Shown piece by piece: positions 15,745-27,042 of a DNA stretch of 50,613 nucleotides. Position numbers and translations under genes: made by a program. Location of the stretch: the NCBI GenBank assembly GCA_009731375.1, contig BJOX01000275.1, positions 629,151 through 679,763 on the forward strand, given 5' to 3'. How positions within the stretch are numbered: the stretch's first letter is position 1; every line of letters starts with the position of its first letter. The notes under the pieces are model-generated. The model had not been told where the DNA came from and ran no database searches. It was given only the letters and a program-made list of their open reading frames with translations. Source of the DNA: Paulinella micropora (lineage: Eukaryota; Cercozoa; Imbricatea; Euglyphida).

Positions 15745-17448
15745 CTAACCCAGAACCCGTGCATGCTGCTTTTCTGCGCTCACACTGACGGGATCCATGT
15801 AGGTGGCCAGTTCCTCTTCGTTGTCCGTTTGCTCCGTCCCTAGCGCAAACAGCTGTTCATCCTGCCACAGGTTGTGGCAGTAAGCAGGGGTTCCTTGCAT
15901 CCACGGTGTGTCGTCGCCGCCTCGCACCCATGACTCAGTGTTCAACACAATCATGCACCGGCGCTCGTTCTCCTTCAACTCCCATTGCAACCTCTCCGGT
16001 GAGATCCAAGAGGTGTAAAGCTTTTGCTCGCGGGTGGGTCCGCTGCCCCATTCAAATATTGTGCGAGCTCGGGGTAAGAAACCCCGAAGATCCTATCGGT
16101 GCCCTTCACGTCGCTCCCACGAATGTCTGTTACTTCAAAAAGGGCATCCTGCTTGCCCAGTTGAACTTCCTTGAAAAGTTGTGCGCCCGGTGGGGAGTAG
16201 TTGATGACTTCCATAACAACAAATCTGCCTTTGTATTCAACTTGCAAGGTGTAGGTTTTCCCTCGAATGAAATGTCGACGCCCGACCGGTTTCCGAGGCT
16301 CCGTAACTTTCTTCCTTTTTTTTTTCTTGACACGTTTTTTTTGGGGGGGCGATGGCGATCGATGTCCTTAGTCTTGCTTCAACAGGCGGTACAACAGTCG
16401 TTCCCGGAAATCCCACCCAATACGGTCATCATCCTTGTACTGTTGTTTCCTGATATATGTGTCCCAAGTTTGAAATATACCCGGTCCCCAAGTGAACCTA
16501 AGAAGGCGTCTGGAACCGTCAGCAACTTCCAGAGGAACGCGAGCATTTCAAACGCGCAGTCGCTTCGGTCGTATATTGAGAATGGTTGTGGTACCTGCGT
16601 ATGCAATCCACCCATCCAGAAAAACAAACACGTAAGGTGGGCGGGGTGCTCCAGGTATGACATCCATGAATTATTAAGCCAAGCAAGCGCGGTATGGCAA
16701 TTGTGTACACTGCCATATAACCAGCATATGTTGGGAACAATCGCAGAGAACAACTCTCTTGTGAATCAAGCTAGAAAAAAGTGTGTGTGTGTATGGGGGG
16801 GGGGGACCGGCACCCTTTTGCCTATGTATTTGCTCTGTTTTTTTTTTCCATCGCGGAGCAAAGTTGGCATCATCCCCAGGACTCTATGCAAGGTTTGCTG
16901 TCCGGCAGCTAATGTAGGGTCAGCGCTTCCTTCATCCGTGCAATAGTCGACGTAAAACGTTGGGTATCCGCCCCAACAGAACTTCTTGAATTTGTTATAC
17001 CAAAACAAAATCCAGCGTCCATCATTTCCCGCTTGGACCGGCATCAAAAAGTGTGACACTTCTTGAGTCTGTCAAACCTATGAAATAATAGACAACGAAC
17101 TCATTAAGTTCACAACCACAATGATTGATCAGATCCGTACCCCCCAATCTTTAAGCAGGGAGACAACCACTTGCGTGGTTCGTCTGGATGTTTGGAGAGC
17201 TCACTGGCCGCGCAGGGTGACAACAGCAGAAAGCCCTGGTTTAAAGCTTCCATGAAGAGACGTCCCAAGAACCATTTGGTCACTGCCAAGTTCACCACTC
17301 CCTCGTAGTTCCCAACTCTACCAACATCAGCCAAACAACGTCTTAGATTCCGACACAGGCACCCGTAACCAAAAATCAGTGTCAACCCAGTCACCCGCAC
17401 AGCGTTGGTGGACCTGGACATCGGCGTCCCGCACATCAGCGAGCCCAT
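15745..17448 (-). CDS. Exons of an unrecognised host gene
   Basis: Several minus-strand frames have ordinary protein composition and are probably exons of one gene: about 17448-17110 (with FGYGCLCRNLRRCLADVG), 17059-16830 (WILFWYNKFKKFCWGGYP, YVDYCTDEGS), 16700-16379 (SIYDRSDCAFEMLAFLWK), 16250-15980 (YKGRFVVMEVINYSPPG, DRIFGVSYPELAQYL) and 15990-15745 (ESWVRGGDDTPWMQGTP, ending in TAG at 15745). I did not resolve every splice junction. Tyr/Trp and Cys are frequent, but no domain is recognised. The stop codon lies within a few bases of the right inverted repeat of the neighbouring mobile unit. Confidence 0.45.
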
Positions 17449-17559
17449 GGAAATCTAAGGGCCAGACCTTTGGAAAGTCCGAAGTTCGTGGATCTGGTGG
17501 AGGGGGGTCGCAGTCCAACCTGTTATTCCACCATTCCAGCAAAGACACGGGGGGGGGGG

Positions 17560-17835
17560 GGGGGGGGGGGGGGGGNNNNNNNNNNAGGAACAGGAGGAAG
17601 AGGAGGAAGAAGAGGGAGTTGAAGAAGTCGAGGAAGAGGAACAACAGGCAGAGGAAGAAGTGGAGGAAGAGGAGCAAGAGGAGGACGAGAAGGACGAGGA
17701 GGAAGAGGAGGCTCTGAAACAAGAAGGGGACGAGGAATTCGAGGAGGTTGAGGAGTTGCATGAGGAGGAGGAAACCGATGAAGAAGAGGAGGAGCAGGAA
17801 GAACAGCAGGAGGAAGAAGGAGAGGGGTGACAAGG
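17560..17835. repeat. Poly-G run, 10-N gap and GAGGAA-rich tract
   Basis: A G homopolymer runs into N (17576-17585), followed by about 240 bp of GAG/GAA triplets on the plus strand. Read on the plus strand it would encode an acidic tract, on the minus strand Ser/Leu/Phe runs. It separates two groups of minus-strand exons and may be an intron or a low-complexity coding segment. Confidence 0.7.
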
Positions 17836-17839
17836 CACG

Positions 17840-19101
17840 AGGGATTCCCTCTGGTAAGCTGTGCTTGGAGTTCGCGCTCCTTGCTTCGGACCAGTAACCG
17901 CAGCTGCTTTTACCATCGACTGTATCATCATTTTTGTCGAACGCCCCTTCCAACGGTAACCAGTCTTCGCCCTTGGCAAGGTTGAATACTGTTTCCAAAG
18001 GTAACCAATCTGGTCGCCTGCCGAGAAGATACAACTTCACCTGAGGTGAAGAATAAGGGGTATCCGGACAAGGATTAGCGAAACGCCGGAGGGTTTCCAG
18101 GACAGGAAGCATTACGTACGTCATCAGCCCGCTGCGTATTTCGTTGTGCGGAGCTACTCTTCTCAACATCAACCGCGCGTGTATTTGGACACATCGAATC
18201 CCGGTGCCAGTCTTATCTTCCTCGTTTTCCAGAATTGCAAGCTCTTGAGCAATAGCTTGTACTTGGTTGCATACAACTTTGATAGCGTTCTCAATGTGTG
18301 TGTTCTTCTGAGCAAATGCTTGCTGGCTCGCACCTAACTCGTGTATTCCGGTAGCAATACCCAGCATCGCGTGCAACAGCAACGCTTCTGCCAGTGCAGA
18401 GGGACTCCCTGAGCCTGGGACCTTGATGTCATGTCCAGTGGAATCGCCACATTGTTTACAGCTTTTCATGGTTGTTGTCACGCCCAGATTTTCATCCACT
18501 CTGCAGTTCACGACGCATGTACAGTGCGCACCTACGGTAGCACCAGCAGTGATATCCACGTTGAACCATCTGGCGCCAGCGGCTTCTTCCCGGTAAGGGC
18601 CCGAAATGGTTGCAATGGGGACGTCGGTACTGCCATTTCTCTCCCGTCTGGGTTCAAATTCCCTGTTTCCAACTTCCCCGTGTGGAAGCTCTTGCTCTCC
18701 CTCCTGCGCATGCCACACGAAACGAACATGTGGCGAACGCCCTTGTGTGTGTGGATGCGCCCACACCAGCAACCGCGTCCAGCTATTACAGGCTCTCCCT
18801 GTAAGGAGCGACACTCCTGGTCGCTGGGACCGTATACATACGTGGGGTGTTGATTCGCTTGGTTTTTGCCATCGTCAGCTTCTGTCAGTAACCACTCGAA
18901 GCTGAGGTTGGCACCTGTGACGTTTCTCAGATGGTCTATCCAGGAACAAGAGGAGAAAGTAGCACCTTGTTGGTACAACCAGTCCTTCAAGGCCCGGTAC
19001 GGAGTGGGGATGCTCCTGGAACAGTAGCTATTCATGCCCCAAGTGCCAAGTGCAGGGGCGACATGGCCTAAGTCAAACCAAGCATGAATGCCAATAAGCA
19101 A
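17840..19101 (-). CDS. Cys-rich host protein fragments
   Basis: Two overlapping minus-strand frames look coding and probably join by a splice or frameshift near 18580-18620. The upstream part (19101 to about 18600) contains RALKDWLYQQGATFSSCSW and paired Cys in GCWCGRIHTHKG and VSCG. The downstream part (about 18600-17840) contains CTCVVNC, MKSCKQCGDSTGHD, a helical region (QNTHIENAIKVVCNQVQAIA type) and RPDWLPLETVFNLAKGED. CxxC pairs suggest zinc binding. No family is recognised. It is likely part of the same transcription unit as the 19.2-20.1 kb frame. Confidence 0.45.
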
Positions 19102-19215
19102 TGAGCCTTGTGAATAAGCAATGAGCCTTGGCGTCGAGCAGTCACGGTTTCAAGCGTATGTGTTATTTCGTACGCGATAAATCCCAATGACACATCATTC
19201 AACGCTCGCTCGCAG

Positions 19216-20076
19216 TCATTCCAAGGAAGATGGTGGACCTTTTTTGCAGGATTTGCAAGTGTAGCACTCCTCCCAAAATGTATCGTCGAACCACTGGCCC
19301 GGCTGCTCATCCTGCTCATCCACTTTGACTGCTGCCCAGCGCAGAGCATTGACTTCCGAGCATCGCACACAGCGGAAGTATCTCGGTCCGCCACGTTCAT
19401 ACGCATCATCCGATTCTTCATCTAGACGCGGAGCATCCTCTGGTTCCGGGAGAATGTAAGGGTTTACTTCCGGATCCCAATCGTGTAGTATGTCGGCTTC
19501 GTCGTCTCTTTCGTGGGCGGAAGCAAGCCAGCTTTTGATCTTGGCGTTCTCGCCCAGTTGTTCTTCGAAAACGTGCTTCCATTGCTGCGTAACGCGCAGT
19601 TGTTCGTGGCTGTAGTGGCGTGTTGGTCCAATTGTTGTGGCTTCTTCGAAAAAGTGGCGTTGCGCACAGGTCGTGCCAATCAGCGGGTCATGTAATGCGA
19701 TGATTCGGCAGTGCAATGGCTCCTTGCTAATCGTGCGCCCACACGACAGACAATCGGGGCAGCGCATCAGAGTCGACGAGTCTAGGTAGATGTTTTGGCA
19801 AGCAATTGGAAGCTGGCACTGGCACCCTTCTTCCGTTTCCTTATTTTCCAACGAATCGACTGGCCCTTCTTCCGTTTCCTTATTTTCCAACGAATCGACT
19901 GGCCCTTCTTCCGTTTCCTTATTTTCCAACGAATCGACTGGCCAACGGCAAGGTATACTGTTGTCGCCCAAGAAAGAAATAGTAGGCAGACAATACCGAA
20001 TAACTAGGTCAAGGATGTCGCAAGGTACGTCTTTGCTAGTGAAGTCTGTGCGCAATAGCCTGTACACTTGGAGCAC
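19216..20076 (-). CDS. Host protein with CxxC motifs and internal 13-residue repeat
   Basis: Open frame that probably continues upstream to an acceptor (CAG before GTGAAGTGC, near 20087), so the first Met is not certain. N-terminal segment: VPCDILDLVIRYCLP. It is followed by three copies of PVDSLENKETEEG. Then come Cys pairs in MRCPDCLSCGR, an acidic region (DEESDDAYERGGP), and a second Cys set FRCVRCSEVN and CYTCKSCKKG near the C-terminus. Four CxxC pairs point to zinc binding. The stop follows at 19216. Function unknown. Confidence 0.5.
   Translation of the reverse strand: MLQVYRLLRTDFTSKDVPCDILDLVIRYCLPTISFLGDNSIPCRWPVDSLENKETEEGPVDSLENKETEEGPVDSLENKETEEGCQCQLPIACQNIYLDSSTLMRCPDCLSCGRTISKEPLHCRIIALHDPLIGTTCAQRHFFEEATTIGPTRHYSHEQLRVTQQWKHVFEEQLGENAKIKSWLASAHERDDEADILHDWDPEVNPYILPEPEDAPRLDEESDDAYERGGPRYFRCVRCSEVNALRWAAVKVDEQDEQPGQWFDDTFWEECYTCKSCKKGPPSSLE
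19823..19939 (-). repeat. Perfect 39-bp in-frame coding repeat, three copies
   Basis: Three tandem copies of a 39-bp unit (plus strand begins GGCCCTTCTTCCGTTTCCTT) encode PVDSLENKETEEG. They are identical at nucleotide level, so the expansion is recent. The unit length keeps the frame. Confidence 0.9.
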
Positions 20077-20189
20077 TTCACCTGCGGTATTGTTTCGATC
20101 AAGCGCGCGATGCTACCAGAAAGAAACCACGGACGTACCTTCCCAAGCCAACCACAAACAGCTCACTATAATGTGTGTCTTGTGTGTCT

Positions 20190-20209
20190 CATGTGTGAGT
20201 GTGTGTGTG

Positions 20210-20248
<39 letters not shown>

Positions 20249-20295
20249 GTGTGTGTGTGTGTGTGTGCGTTGTGCGTGTGTGTGTNNNNNNNNNN
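20190..20295 (+). repeat. (GT)n microsatellite with 10-N gap
   Basis: Imperfect GT dinucleotide run ending in a 10-N placeholder and a short poly-G. The following 20300-20737 shows no gene I can support. Confidence 0.9.
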
Positions 20296-20737
20296 GGGGG
20301 GGCGCGGGATTTCCGTTCAAAGCATGCACCAGCTTGTTTCTTTTTGCGTGAGATATTGACCACTTACGAACAAAAATCAACTACCCAGGCAGTACATAAA
20401 AAACATTCTGGAATGCAAATACCATTTCTGACAAAAGAATACGATCAACACAAGGTAAAACAAAAGGACAGTGCACGGTAGGGTGCTCACCAACAATCCA
20501 ACGACCAGAGGGAACAGCACAAGCCCATAGAAGACCAAACACTTCTTCCGTGATATAATGTTGGGAATGTGCTACATATGCGTACAACACACACACGTAC
20601 TAGAGCTAAGGATTATTGGATCAATATGATATTGGAATTTATTAAAATTCTCATGAAGACAACCAAAATGTACATAGTTATACTATAAAATAATCGTATC
20701 AACCAACATAGCTCAACTTTTGAGGAACCGAACCACT

Positions 20738-21565
20738 TTACTGACATGTGGGTGGTTGGAAAACGAAGCTAACACCCTTGCCTTGATTAACAGCACTTAC
20801 TTTCCTGCCCTGCGCTTTCTTGTCAGTAGACAATACTATACCAACAAACCCACACCTTGAGCCTCCCATTATGCACCTGGTTTTGTAGCCGTACACCACG
20901 AAACTACTGTCCAGTAGTAGAGGCAAGGTTCGTTTGTGACCGTTGATATCGGTAGCGGAATCAACTAACACAAGGAATCGAACTAGATTCTTCTTGTTGC
21001 ACAATAATGTGATTAGTTTCACCTTGGTCTCCGGGGCCCAAGTGTCACAGAAAAGATAAATTACCCAAGGTTCCTTCCAATTCTCAGGAACCCATGATTT
21101 AGTTTCCACGCAATCCTCTTGAAACTTAACTTCCAAACGGAGATGGCTTCCGAAGAGATTTGCCTGATTGTCAGCAAACACAACAGAATAATCCGCTGTA
21201 TCTATCCCTGCTAAAGCCACAAAAGCTAAGTACTGTGCGACGTGTAACGCGTGACCTGGACCACAACCAAGGTCTATGAAAACACAGGTACTTCTTTCTG
21301 AGTACGGGATAGCGTGGAAAAGCGTTACTAGGGTCTTGGGTTGCAAATACCCTGGCGTTCCCGCGCGATCCCCATGTCTGCCAAGCTCCTTCAAATTTCG
21401 CCACTTTAGACTGGCTTTTTTAAGTAGCGCAGCTGGGGGTTCATCCAGTGTGCAGTAGTTTTCATTACTACATTTACTCTTCGTTCCAGTAAAAACATTA
21501 ACTTGGGGTGGCACGCATAGATTGCATTGCCAACCTGGCATCCCATCCCATACAATAAACGAGTC
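20738..21565 (-). CDS. Class I SAM-dependent methyltransferase (3'-terminal exon)
   Basis: The open frame reaches a strong acceptor: CTAAC branch-like word, then GTTTAG, with the exon starting at 21565. The ATG at 21541 is therefore probably internal and upstream exons are missing from the model. SAM-binding motif I is CVFIDLGCGPGHALHVA, followed by the second strand LAGIDTADY. Later strands include WVIYLFCDTWAPET and RFLVLVDS. The shape (conserved helix LQPKTLVTLFHAIP before motif I, DLGCGPG, A/GID) resembles DOT1-like or histone-methyltransferase-type Rossmann folds in protists, but substrate cannot be read from the sequence. The stop codon at 20738 is followed by AT-rich sequence with a possible poly(A) region. 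Confidence 0.7.
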   Translation of the reverse strand, partial: DSFIVWDGMPGWQCNLCVPPQVNVFTGTKSKCSNENYCTLDEPPAALLKKASLKWRNLKELGRHGDRAGTPGYLQPKTLVTLFHAIPYSERSTCVFIDLGCGPGHALHVAQYLAFVALAGIDTADYSVVFADNQANLFGSHLRLEVKFQEDCVETKSWVPENWKEPWVIYLFCDTWAPETKVKLITLLCNKKNLVRFLVLVDSATDINGHKRTLPLLLDSSFVVYGYKTRCIMGGSRCGFVGIVLSTDKKAQGRKVSAVNQGKGVSFVFQPPTCQ

Positions 21566-21954
21566 CTAAACAATGTTAGCAGAAAGTTCTACTTTATTAC
21601 ACATAACTCCACAAACTAGTGTCAGAAGAAAAAGCATTACCTGACCTCATTTCGCCATCGTACTGTTCGTTGAGTTTATGTTTGCACATAATGATTATAA
21701 AGTGTAACGTATACATATCATACCCCAAGCACACACAACACAGATAAAAATCAATACCTTCTTTGAGCGCTTCTTTGCTTACAGCAGTGTTTTTGCGTTC
21801 CGGTCGATTAAAAGATTACTCGAAATTCTAAAAATCAAACAGATTGTACGATTCAATATTGATTCAAATAAAAAATAAAAATATTAATGTTTTTAACTAC
21901 ATCAAGAAGCTGTCCATCAGCATAAGCATGACAAACACTTTTAATGAGAACCAC
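21566..21954. other. AT-rich segment without recognised gene
   Basis: Upstream of the methyltransferase exon on its strand; probably intron and intergenic sequence. No open frame of protein-like composition was seen. Confidence 0.5.
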
Positions 21955-21999
21955 AAAAAAAAAAAAAAAAAAAAAATCGCTCCAAGCGTTGGAGCAAGT

Positions 22000-22043
<44 letters not shown>

Positions 22044-22063
22044 TCGCTCCAAGCGTTGGAGCA

Positions 22064-22095
<32 letters not shown>
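21955..22095. repeat. Two tandem A-tract/T-tract hairpins
   Basis: Each unit is a run of ~22 A, the palindrome GCTCCAAGCGTTGGAGC (21979-21995 and 22046-22062), then ~21-30 T. The A and T tracts are also complementary, so each unit can fold into a stem of about 28 bp. The second unit follows the first with no spacer. Confidence 0.85.
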
Positions 22096-22099
<4 letters not shown>

Positions 22100-22113
22100 T
22101 CTTAGAGCAAGTT

Positions 22114-22584
22114 TTACTCTTCTTCATCCTCTTCTGCGAAGACCTGTTCTTGCATGGATTCTGGCACCTTGGATACAAGCTTTTTAAGATTCGTCTTGCT
22201 TAGTTGACTAAGCTTGGGAGAGACTTTCACCAAGACCCCCGATATGTGCAGAGTCTGTAACAACATAAACACGAGTGTTCGCGTCGAGCAGACAGCAACA
22301 AAGGAGAAAAAAAGTAACAATACCTCCAACAGGGAATCACCAGTGGACTTGAATGATATCTTGCTTGGGTCAACGGACCCGTCGACAGACGCTTTCCCAT
22401 CGAAGAGACTTTGAAAAGCCACAAAGAAGAAAACCGAACACGCCAGAATATCATAGTATTGCTGACTCGCAGACAAATCCACCTCAGCCGACGACGACGA
22501 CGGCGACGACGACGACTGCGACGACGACGACGGTTCGCTGCTTGGAACTTTCTTTACCAATGTACACTCAGGTAACGATCCCAA
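22114..22584 (-). CDS. Host protein C-terminal exons, Ser-rich and acidic
   Basis: Minus-strand frame with an intron: donor after GAG of SLLE near 22323, acceptor TTACAG before ACTCTGCAC near 22257; the joined frame stays open. The N-terminal visible part has a Ser run coded by (GAC/GTC)n (SSSSQSSSSPSSSS), then QYYDILACSVFFFVAFQSLF, possibly a membrane or buried segment. The C-terminus is basic then acidic (NLKKLVSKVPESMQEQ, ending AEEDEEE). No family is recognised. The stop is directly followed by a T-rich tract that begins the hairpin repeats. Confidence 0.5.
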   Translation of the reverse strand: MGSLPECTLVKKVPSSEPSSSSQSSSSPSSSSAEVDLSASQQYYDILACSVFFFVAFQSLFDGKASVDGSVDPSKISFKSTGDSLLEVLLLFFSFVAVCSTRTLVFMLLQTLHISGVLVKVSPKLSQLSKTNLKKLVSKVPESMQEQVFAEEDEEE

Positions 22585-22654
22585 GTCTACGTAGTTGGCT
22601 TCGGCTTCGGCTTCGGCTTCGGCTTCGGCTTCCTTGTCTTGCTGCTTATTTTTC

Positions 22655-23158
22655 TATTTACATACATACATTACATACGCACGTTCATGCATACATACAT
22701 ACATGCACACATACATGCATACATACATACATACATACATTGTATGTATGTATGCATATGTATGTATGTATGTATGTATTATGGATGTATGTATGTATAT
22801 ATGTATGTATGTATGTATGTATGTGTGCATGTATGTATGTATGTATGTATGCATGTCTGTATGTTATTAGGTATGCATGTATGTTGGTAGGTATGCGTGT
22901 ATGTATGTATGTATGTATGTTGGTAGGTATGTATGTAGGTATGTATATATGTATGTATGTATGTATTCATATACATAAACACATAATGCAGAGAGATAAA
23001 TATATACATACCAAAATACATACATACAGACATACATATGTATATATATTATATTATAATATATACATACATACATATATATATATATATACAATATTAC
23101 ATACATACATACATACATACACACATACATACAGTAGGAGTAGTAGGAGTAGTAGTAA

Positions 23159-23200
<42 letters not shown>

Positions 23201-23239
23201 GTTTTGTTTACTGACGTTTTTACTTTAAGTTTTTACTTC

Positions 23240-23292
<53 letters not shown>

Positions 23293-23301
23293 CTAGTAGT
23301 A

Positions 23302-23337
<36 letters not shown>

Positions 23338-23369
23338 ATAGTAGTAATAGTAGTAGTAGTAGTAGTAGT

Positions 23370-23414
<45 letters not shown>

Positions 23415-23488
23415 AAGAGAAGAAGAAGAAAAAGAAGAAGAAGAAGAAGAAGAAGAAGAAGAAGAAGAAGAAGAAGAAGAAGAAGAAA

Positions 23489-23519
<31 letters not shown>

Positions 23520-23636
23520 GGAAGAAGGAGGAGGAGGAAAGGAAGAAGAAGAAGAAGAAGAAGAAGAAGAAGAAGAAGAAGAAGAAGAAGAAGGAGGAGG
23601 AGGAGGAGGAGGAGGAGGGAACAAGGAGGAACAAAC
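22655..23636. repeat. Microsatellite block: (CATA)n, (GTA)n, (GAA)n
   Basis: CATA/TATG tetranucleotides (about 22655-23135), AGT trinucleotides (23136-23415) and GAA/GGA trinucleotides (23418-23620). The tetranucleotide switches strand sense within the block (CATA to TGTA), giving local inverted symmetry. Confidence 0.9.
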
Positions 23637-23677
23637 CTTCAGTTGTGTCCCACGTGATGCCGCCAACGAAGATCTTG
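23637..23677 (-). CDS. Short exon encoding an RRM RNP2 motif
   Basis: On the minus strand, TTTGCAG precedes and GTTTGT follows a 41-nt segment encoding KIFVGGITWDTTE. This is a clear match to the RNP2 start of an RNA-recognition motif (K-[IL]-F-[VI]-G-G-[IL]-x-W-[DE]-T-[TS]-E) as in hnRNP-type proteins. The rest of the gene is not visible: the neighbouring introns are (GAA)n and (CATA)/(ACT)n microsatellites. Protein family is strongly suggested; gene identity is not. Confidence 0.6.
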
Positions 23678-23699
23678 CTGCAAACCAACCATGTGCATA

Positions 23700-23752
23700 C
23701 ATACATACATACATACATTCATACTACTACTACTACTACTACTACTACTACA

Positions 23753-23845
<93 letters not shown>

Positions 23846-23875
23846 GGTGATGATGATAATACTAATAATAATAAC

Positions 23876-23938
<63 letters not shown>

Positions 23939-23943
23939 TACAC

Positions 23944-23989
<46 letters not shown>

Positions 23990-24034
23990 CGCCAATGTTA
24001 CTACTACTGTTACTACTACTGTTACTACTACTGT

Positions 24035-24101
<67 letters not shown>

Positions 24102-24111
24102 GCTACTACTG

Positions 24112-24158
<47 letters not shown>

Positions 24159-24198
24159 GCTACTGCTACTGCTACTGCTACTTCTACTACTGCTACTG

Positions 24199-24244
<46 letters not shown>

Positions 24245-24322
24245 CTACTACTACCTACTACTACTACTACTACTACTACTACTATTACTACTACTACATC
24301 TACTTCATACTACTACTATATA

Positions 24323-24359
<37 letters not shown>

Positions 24360-24400
24360 GCTACTACTAATAATAATACTACTACTATGCAGGGTAAGTC
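23700..24400. repeat. (CATA)n, (TAA)n, (ACT)n microsatellite block
   Basis: Nearly pure trinucleotide repeats: TAA/GATAAT at 23755-23940 and ACT/GCT/GTT variants at 23941-24386. Long poly-Thr, poly-Leu, poly-Asn and poly-Tyr frames here are not genes. Confidence 0.95.
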
Positions 24401-24439
24401 AAAAGCGTGAAAAAGGGAAACATAGAGATCGATATGAAT

Positions 24440-24604
24440 ATGGTAGATAGAAAAATAGGTAGATGGGTAGATAGGAGGATAGGTAGGTAGGTAGGTAGGT
24501 ATGTAGGTAGATAGATAGATAGATAGATAGATAGACAGACAGATAGATAGATAGACAGATAGATAGATAGACAGATAGATAGATAGACAGATAGACAGAT
24601 AGAC

Positions 24605-24643
<39 letters not shown>

Positions 24644-25600
24644 AATCGATGTAGCTTACTGAAACGGTTCTGCGGAATCCATGTCCTGTTTTGGTATTGC
24701 ATCTTCATCCTATGCACGTATGTATGTACGTATGTATGTACGTATGTATGTCTGTCTGTCTGTCTGTCTGTCTTTATGTATGTATGTATGTATGTATGCA
24801 TGTATGTATGCATGTATGCATGTATGCATGTATGTATGTATGTATGTATGTATGTATCATCGAGGCGGGTCAAGTGGCACCACGTTTGCATTCATAACAA
24901 CAGTGTAAAAACACAAACACACCCACAAATTATACATGTATATATGTTTGCATATATAACGTATTATATGATTTGACATTTACATTTACATTTACATTTA
25001 CATTTACGTTTACATTTACAGTTACATTTACATTTACATACCATTACCAATACCATTATATTATATTATATTGTATTATATTATATTATATTATATTATA
25101 TTATATTATATTATATTATATTATATTATATTATATTATATTATATTATACTATATTATATTATATTATATTATATTATATTATATTATATTATTATATT
25201 ATATTATATTATATTGTATTGTATTGTATTGTATTACATTACATTACATTATATTATATTATATTACATTATATTATATTATATTATATTATATTATATT
25301 ATATTATATTATATTATATTATATTATATTATATTATATTATATTATATTATATTATATTATATTATATTATATTATATTATATTACATTATATTATATT
25401 ATATTATATTATATTATATTATATTATATTATATTATATTATATTATATTATATTATATTATATTATATTATATTATATTATATTACATTATATTATATT
25501 ATATTATATTATATTATATTATATTATATTATATTATATTATATTATATTATATTATATTATATTATATTATATTATATTATATTATATTATATTATACA
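24440..25600. repeat. (GATA/GGTA)n, (TGTA)n, (ATTTAC)n and (ATTAT)n blocks
   Basis: GATA-type repeats (24440-24643), TGTA/TGTC (24716-24860), the hexamer ATTTAC (about 24976-25040) and about 540 bp of the pentamer ATTAT (25056-25600). Two short non-repetitive islands (24644-24715, 24861-24975) could be exon remnants: minus-strand [16 protein letters not shown] with a GTAAGC donor, and NANVVPLDPPR ending at a stop. Both are weak. Confidence 0.9.
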
Positions 25601-25714
25601 CTATATAATACACATATATATACATATGTATGTATGTATACAAAGATATACGTACATGTACCTCTTTCGCATGCATATGAGAAGCCTCAAGACCCATTTC
25701 TTTCTCCACCCCTA

Positions 25715-25735
25715 GATTGGTAGATTAGATAGATG

Positions 25736-25766
<31 letters not shown>

Positions 25767-25783
25767 GGATAGATAGATAGATG

Positions 25784-25828
<45 letters not shown>

Positions 25829-25999
25829 GAGGTGTATAAGTGTAGGCGGGTAGGTAGGTAAGAAGGTAGATAGGTAGGTAGGTAGGTAGGTAGGTAGGTA
25901 GTAGGTGGTAGGTAGGTGGGTACGTAGGTAGGTAGGTAGGTAGACAGATAGATAGATAGGTAGGTAGGTAGGTGGATAGATAGATAGATAGATAGATGA
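25715..25999. repeat. (GATA)n / (GGTA)n tract
   Basis: About 285 bp of GATA and GGTA tetranucleotides that run directly into repeat copy A at 26001. On the element's own strand this is a 3'-tail position. Confidence 0.9.
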
Positions 26000-26000
26000 A

Positions 26001-26297
26001 ATATCGACTAATGTCAGAAAAAAGGAGCTTCTGATTTCGTCAACCAGGAAGTCTGTGGGTAAAGTATTAACCCGATGCCCAGCTAAGCCGTGATGTTTGC
26101 ACGGAAGGGACTGATACAGGCAATACCAAAGCTTCCTAGTACCAGGCGGGGCCAGGGCTCGTTCCATAAAGCGCCCCTTGCAGAACGAGCTCCCACCTCC
26201 ATTACAGAGGGCCCAGTAAGCAGATGGAGTTTCGAGACTGTTCGACAGTCTAGTATAAACCGACAGAGCACTGTGGGTTTTATTCCGGGCTCAACAA
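26001..26297 (-). repeat. ~297-bp dispersed repeat, copy A
   Basis: Inverted copy of 28651-28946. Shared words include GGAGCTTCTGATTTCGTC, GATGTTTGCACGGAAGGGAC and CGAGACTGTTCGACAGTCTA. Copies differ at scattered positions. In both copies the end with CGATAT abuts a long (GATA/TATC)n tract, so the tetranucleotide run behaves as a 3' tail of the element. The size, lack of ORF and tail suggest a SINE-like or other non-autonomous retroelement, but a Pol III promoter is not obvious. Confidence 0.8.
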
Positions 26298-26299
26298 GC

Positions 26300-26367
<68 letters not shown>

Positions 26368-26460
26368 GGAGTAAAATTTTTTTTTCCCCTTGCTCGCGTG
26401 GCTATCGCCCCCTCCCCCCAAACTTCGTTCGCTGCCCCCCTCCCCCGTTTGTTGTGTTTG

Positions 26461-26862
26461 ATGATCATTTATGTATATGGACTTGTCTATTCGTATATTA
26501 AATACAAGCACAGAAAAACAGAAAAACACACACAGGAAGACGGGAAACACACACAGGAAGCATAAAAACGGCCCATGTTTTACAAAAATACGGAAAACTA
26601 AGCAGACTAAGCCTTATTTAGACAAAATAACGACAAATTCATGTAAATGAAATTTATATATATTTTTTAGAATAAAAAATATGAATTTGTCGTTATTTTG
26701 TCTAAATAAGGCTTAGTCTGCTTAGTTTTCCGTATTTTTGTAAAACATGGGCCCTTTTTATGCTTCCTGTCTGTGTTTCCTGTCTTCCTGTGTGTGTTTT
26801 TCTGTTATTCTGTGCTTGTATTTAATACACGAACAGACAAGTCCATATACATAAATGATCAT
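26461..26862. mobile_element. Palindromic foldback element, copy 1
   Basis: A 402-bp near-perfect palindrome: ATGATCATTTATGTATATGG at the left end is repeated inverted at 26843-26862. The arms (~195 bp) meet at an AT-rich centre near 26660. A (GATA)n tract lies to the left and (TCTA)n directly to the right. Ends and several internal words are shared with the palindrome at 34222-34638, so the two form one family. No ORF. Confidence 0.8.
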
Positions 26863-26867
26863 ATATA

Positions 26868-26994
<127 letters not shown>

Positions 26995-27042
26995 CATGCA
27001 GCACGTATGTATGTATGCATCTATGTATCTCTGTATGTATAG

